A DNA stretch of 8,284 bases from assembly GCA_937983305.1 (NCBI GenBank), contig CALKAJ010000247.1:1-8284 (forward strand), read 5' to 3'. The notes under the pieces are model-generated. The model searched no databases, was not told the origin of the DNA, and saw only the letters and a program-made list of their open reading frames with translations. Position 1 is the first letter of the stretch. Every line of letters begins with the position of its first letter. Below are positions 6,355-8,284 of the stretch, one piece after another. This DNA is from an uncultured Ignavibacteriota bacterium. GTDB lineage: Bacteria > Bacteroidota > Ignavibacteria > Tepidaquicellales > Tepidaquicellaceae. The position numbers and the translations under genes are program-made.

Positions 6355-7034
6355 TAAACCTTTCTTTTATAAAATTTCACATCTCTGCTGCCGAATCTTC
6401 CACGACCATGTCCAAAATACATTGCTCCAGCAAAATAAATAGTTGCAATTGTGCTTAAAACAACTAAATAATCAAGATTCTCAAATCCACTCCATTTAAA
6501 AGATAAGTGCTCAACAAAATATTGAATCCCAAGAATAATCCATATTACAGCAAAAAATCTGCTTACAATATCATTAATTTTAGATACTGAATAAGTCCTT
6601 TTTGCAGTTACAATTTTATATAATGGTCCAGTAATTTTATCCTCAAGCATATCTACATGATTTTCCCAATGTCTTTGCCACGTTTTACTCCCAATATTAA
6701 TAAAGACCCAAGCTAGAGCAGAAATTAGTCCAATGCACACAACAAAATATAATACTTGAGGAGTTTTATCGTAAGCATCTGAAGAGAAAACGGCAAAATA
6801 CCCAGCAAATGAAGCTACTTGAAAAGCCCAAAAATAATTTGCTCGTTTCCAATAATTCTCAATCTCAAAATTTTTAGCTTCCCAAGCCTTTGCATAGGTT
6901 TCCTTTAATTTCTCTTCGCTTGCCGAATTTATAAAAGTTTGTATATACTCGTTTTCGGGAAAGTCTCGTAAATCTGACTTTTTACTATTATAGAAAAATG
7001 TCCCTATACTTTTTATTAATTCCCACATTTTCAT
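6354..7034 (-). CDS. Four-helix membrane protein, resembling the RipA octameric membrane protein family
   Basis: This is a 226-residue inner-membrane protein. Hydrophobic segments lie at about 67-85, 93-115, 158-176 and 188-207. The soluble N-terminal part (1-65) is charged and helical, and between helices 2 and 3 sits a cytosolic-looking loop with GSKTWQRHWENHVDMLEDKITGPLY (115-139). The FINxGSKxWQxxWExHVDxLE pattern is what I associate with proteins annotated as RipA-family octameric membrane proteins; this assignment is from memory and only moderately sure. The C-terminal tail is short and basic (KFYKRKV). The gene is the first of a two-gene unit, with a 1-base overlap into the DUF2971 gene. 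The start could be the ATG at 7032-7034 or the one at 7026-7028 (M3). A membrane protein paired with a cytosolic DUF2971 partner fits a sensor/effector pair, but that is inference. Confidence 0.7.
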   Translation of the reverse strand: MKMWELIKSIGTFFYNSKKSDLRDFPENEYIQTFINSASEEKLKETYAKAWEAKNFEIENYWKRANYFWAFQVASFAGYFAVFSSDAYDKTPQVLYFVVCIGLISALAWVFINIGSKTWQRHWENHVDMLEDKITGPLYKIVTAKRTYSVSKINDIVSRFFAVIWIILGIQYFVEHLSFKWSGFENLDYLVVLSTIATIYFAGAMYFGHGRGRFGSRDVKFYKRKV

Positions 7035-7074
7035 TTATTCAGTTTAGTTTCAATTTCTCACTCTGCCGTTATGT

Positions 7075-7083
7075 GGCACACAA
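7075..7083. repeat. 9-bp inverted repeat GGCACACAA, right copy
   Basis: GGCACACAA here is the exact reverse complement of TTGTGTGCC at 5757-5765. The two copies lie just outside the membrane-protein/DUF2971 unit, about 40 bases before its first start codon and 5 bases after its last stop codon. The adjoining bases (GCCGTTATGTGGC, 7065-7077) also form a short GCC/GGC stem. It may mark the ends of the unit or be chance. Confidence 0.35.
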
Positions 7084-7195
7084 CTACTTGCTAAACGCAC
7101 CCCAATGGCATTTATCTCCACTTTGTCCAAACTTTCGCCTGAAATCATTCGATTGATCTTTAGATGATTAGTAAGTTGTATATGAAGAGGTCTTT

Positions 7196-7369
7196 TCATG
7201 GATTGTTGTCTGACATTCCAAAATTAATTGCTTTTTCTTCAGCTGCAACATCCTGTCTTAAATTTTTATGAGATCGCCCGGGCTCATATCTTTGAAAGGT
7301 ACATTTGCTAACATGAGTGTATATCTTGGTGGTTTTTGAGCTGGTTTTAGAAAGCGAAAGTTTCAGGGT
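7196..7369 (-). pseudogene. C-terminal remnant of a tyrosine recombinase/integrase
   Basis: The reverse strand between a TAA (7370-7372) and a TGA (7196-7198) reads ...SKTSSKTTKIYTHVSK... near its beginning. KTT-x-IYTHVS is the signature of the last motif of XerD/phage-type tyrosine recombinases, where the Y (codon 7319-7321) is the nucleophile that attacks DNA. Only this piece is present: the upstream frame is stopped within about 16 codons, and the R...HxxR boxes and the core-binding domain are not seen. After THVSK the frame continues with an unfamiliar tail (CTFQRYEPGR...), whereas another frame gives VPFKDMSPGDLIKI then a stop, which looks more like a natural integrase end. This hints at a frameshift. 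It is probably the decayed relic of the enzyme that mobilised this island, and it is non-functional as it stands. It could be an integron, phage or island-type recombinase. Confidence 0.6.
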
Positions 7370-7387
7370 TTAGAGCTGATGAAGCGT

Positions 7388-7480
7388 GATTTTGGCTCTA
7401 TGCTATTGCCTTTTGGCAAATGGAGTCATAGATTCTGAGCCAATTAATCTCACGCCAAGCCGCAAGGACGCAAAGTGTAA
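7388..7480 (+). repeat. Degenerate ~90-bp duplication, copy 1, with AAGCCGCAAGGACGCAAAG
   Basis: The sequence TTTTGGCT...TTGCC...AATGGAGTCAT...AATCTCACGC leads into AAGCCGCAAGGACGCAAAG (7457-7475). The same order recurs at 7573-7652. The last ~28 bases are nearly identical between copies and the first part is looser. The tail resembles a short intergenic motif that recurs in many bacterial genomes. Confidence 0.7.
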
Positions 7481-7482
7481 TT

Positions 7483-7531
7483 TCTGACCTCTGACCACTG
7501 ATCTCTGACCTCTGTTCTCTGACTTCCGACA
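7483..7531 (+). repeat. Heptanucleotide tandem tract, TCTGACC-type, 7 units
   Basis: Exact period 7 is visible by eye: TCTGACC, TCTGACC, ACTGATC, TCTGACC, TCTGTTC, TCTGACT, TCCGACA. The units drift but the period holds. The tract sits between the two copies of the ~90-bp duplication. Confidence 0.85.
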
Positions 7532-7572
7532 TAGCTTCTGGCAAAACGATTCGTCCTTCTTGCAAAAAGGGG

Positions 7573-7652
7573 CTTTTGGCTTTTTGCTCTTGGTAAAATG
7601 AGGTCATTGATGACGACAATCAAAATCTCACGCAAGCCGCAAGGACGCAAAG
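7573..7652 (+). repeat. Degenerate ~90-bp duplication, copy 2, with AAGCCGCAAGGACGCAAAG
   Basis: This is the second copy of the unit at 7388-7480. It starts CTTTTGGCTTTTTGCTCTTGG, passes through AATGAGGTCATTGATGA, and ends in the same AAGCCGCAAGGACGCAAAG (7634-7652). One base of the CACGCC lead-in is missing here. Confidence 0.7.
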
Positions 7653-7698
7653 AAGAAAAGATTCTAACATTCTGGGAATGTGCTCATCGAAGCACACC

Positions 7699-7733
7699 CC
7701 ATCACCCATCACGCATCACGCATCACCCGCACC
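7699..7733 (+). repeat. Heptanucleotide tandem tract, CCATCAC/GCATCAC-type, about 5 units
   Basis: The units are CCATCAC, CCATCAC, GCATCAC, GCATCAC, CCGCACC. The motif is shared with the longer tract at 8221-8284. Confidence 0.85.
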
Positions 7734-7813
7734 GGGTTGGGAGCGCAGGCTGTGGGATGAACGGGGAGCGTGCGCCCGGGGTGAATCGGCAAACAGCTGG
7801 AAATCTTGCAAGG

Positions 7814-7838
7814 CAGCGCCGCCCTCAAAGCGGCGCTG
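7814..7838. other. GC-rich hairpin (possible weak terminator)
   Basis: CAGCGCCGC (7814-7822) pairs with GCGGCGCTG (7830-7838) across a 7-base loop: a 9-bp, almost all-GC stem. On the plus strand it is followed by only three T residues, and no plus-strand gene precedes it. It is more likely a repeat or protein-binding hairpin than a working terminator. Confidence 0.5.
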
Positions 7839-7911
7839 TTTGTAAAGTACAATGCGACTCAAATCCTGACCAAAGAAAGATTGCTCTGCCAAACCCAGCC
7901 GAAGCAAGATG

Positions 7912-7930
7912 GTAAAGCATTGTGCTTTAC
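7912..7930. other. 8-bp hairpin GTAAAGCA/TGCTTTAC
   Basis: GTAAAGCA (7912-7919) and TGCTTTAC (7923-7930) form a perfect stem with a 3-base TTG loop. There is no adjoining gene or T-run. The function is unknown. Confidence 0.5.
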
Positions 7931-7993
7931 AGGACCTTGCATAGATTTCCGCTGTCATCCGATCACTCTTCACTCTTAACCCACCTGATCTCA

Positions 7994-8020
7994 GGTCACC
8001 CGTGACCCGTCACCCGTCAC
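7994..8020 (+). repeat. Heptanucleotide tandem tract, CGTCACC-type, 4 units
   Basis: The units are GGTCACC, CGTGACC, CGTCACC, CGTCAC. This is a third motif variant in the same period-7 family as the neighbouring tracts. Confidence 0.8.
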
Positions 8021-8034
8021 TTTGTTGATCTTTG

Positions 8035-8058
8035 GTACTTTCTATCAAGAGAAAGTAC
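8035..8058. other. 9-bp hairpin GTACTTTCT/AGAAAGTAC
   Basis: GTACTTTCT (8035-8043) pairs with AGAAAGTAC (8050-8058) across ATCAAG. The A-rich right flank (AAGAAAAAGG) would give a U-run on a minus-strand transcript arriving from the right, so it might end leftward transcription. No gene is seen to its right within the window. Confidence 0.45.
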
Positions 8059-8110
8059 AAGAAAAAGGAAGGAGCTGATAATCACGATTGATTTAAATAT
8101 TTATAAGCTG

Positions 8111-8132
8111 TGCGACCCCTCCGGGGTCGGAA
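8111..8132. repeat. 22-bp palindromic repeat, copy 1 (TGCGACCCC...GGGGTCGGAA)
   Basis: A perfect 7-bp stem, CGACCCC (8113-8119) with GGGGTCG (8123-8129), encloses a 3-base loop. The whole unit recurs at 8162-8183 with one change. Confidence 0.8.
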
Positions 8133-8161
8133 AACCCTCAACGAATTATTTTCTATAAACA

Positions 8162-8183
8162 TGCGACCCCTCCCGGGTCGGAA
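8162..8183. repeat. 22-bp palindromic repeat, copy 2
   Basis: This is identical to 8111-8132 except for G to C at one stem position, which shortens the stem to 6 bp (CGACCC/GGGTCG) with a 5-base loop. The spacing between copies is 51 bases. The behaviour is REP-like, as a dispersed palindrome. Confidence 0.8.
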
Positions 8184-8220
8184 GTTCTATGCATTAGCAT
8201 CTAAATACACTCCTGTTCAA

Positions 8221-8284
8221 CCCATTACGCATCACGCATCACGCATCACCCATTACCCATTACGCATCACGCATCACGCATCAC
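8221..8284 (+). repeat. Heptanucleotide tandem tract, CGCATCA/CCCATTA-type, 9 units, runs off the window
   Basis: The units in order are CCCATTA, CGCATCA x3, CCCATTA x2, CGCATCA x3, then one further base at the window end. Two unit types alternate in blocks, which suggests that higher-order units were duplicated as well as single heptamers. Confidence 0.9.

Larger units (their letters stand above)
7373..8284. other. Gene-free, repeat-rich intergenic region
   Basis: No credible gene was found over more than 900 bases. Open frames here (for example on both strands between 7398 and 7973) run through tandem heptamers and hairpins and have no recognisable domains. The region is a mosaic of heptanucleotide tandem tracts, a degenerate long duplication, GC-rich hairpins and short inverted repeats, each listed separately. 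The GC content from about 7690 to 7960 is clearly higher than in the gene region to the left. It appears to be the boundary between the island and the chromosome backbone, which is inference. Confidence 0.7.

Noticed and set aside
3473..7083. A firm integron call with two attC sites.
   Set aside because: The R'' boxes are weak, similarity passes beyond the expected crossover point, and no intact integrase is present. It was left as a hypothesis.
7050..7199. 49-residue minus-strand open frame between the recombinase relic and the membrane-protein gene; its ATG overlaps the relic's TGA.
   Set aside because: No recognisable domain or clear ribosome binding site was seen. It lies in decayed sequence and is short enough to be chance, so it was kept out of the gene list.
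7398..7973. Several open frames of 66-105 residues on both strands.
   Set aside because: They run through heptamer tracts and hairpins, overlap one another on both strands, and translate to low-complexity peptides without domains.
7483..8284. Possible CRISPR array because of repeated short units.
   Set aside because: The units are 7 bases long in direct tandem, with no 25-40 bp repeats, no unique spacers and no cas genes.

Overview
The window looks like an accessory, defence-type island from a member of the Bacteroidota, probably an environmental or uncultured Bacteroidales/Flavobacteriia-type genome. The reasons are the low-GC genes with A-rich rather than Shine-Dalgarno-rich leaders, the protein style, and a gene-poor right end full of heptamer tracts and CGACCCC...GGGGTCG hairpins of the kind seen between genes in that phylum. 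This taxonomic call is inference. No rRNA, tRNA or housekeeping marker is present.

Every credible gene lies on the minus strand, so transcription runs right to left. Positions 1-3320 carry a type I restriction-modification block in the order hsdM (3320-1758), hsdS (1774-620, overlapping hsdM by 17 bases), then a RelA/SpoT-type nucleotidyltransferase gene (579 to beyond base 1). The last gene is cut by the window edge. HsdR is not in the window and could lie further left. Putting a (p)ppGpp-synthetase-like enzyme inside an hsd operon suggests an abortive or alarm arm tied to the restriction system.

Positions 3575-5505 hold a very tight three-gene unit: a small zinc-ribbon protein, a protein with a C-terminal PD-(D/E)XK nuclease fold, and a NYN (PIN-like) ribonuclease with a C-terminal OST-HTH/LOTUS domain. 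The junctions are 0 and 2 bases, so the genes are probably translationally coupled. I know no named system with this composition, and it is the best candidate here for an undescribed nuclease-based defence module. Positions 5770-7034 hold a second tight unit, a four-helix RipA-like membrane protein followed by a DUF2971 protein, with a TAATG overlap.

The two units each end about 8-10 bases before a copy of the same ~95-bp direct repeat (3473-3567 and 5664-5759). The repeat has a 9-bp hairpin whose arms are kept while part of the loop changes, and a GTTGGAC heptamer that fits the attC R' consensus. The layout (same-strand modules, each closed by a recombination-site-like hairpin) resembles gene cassettes. 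Just upstream, at 7196-7369, is a broken C-terminal piece of a tyrosine recombinase. Together these suggest modules gathered by site-specific recombination, but a real integron is not proven.

Positions 7400-8284 hold no gene that I can support. They contain four heptanucleotide tandem tracts, two copies of a 19-bp AAGCCGCAAGGACGCAAAG unit in a longer degenerate duplication, two nearly identical 22-bp hairpin repeats and three further hairpins.
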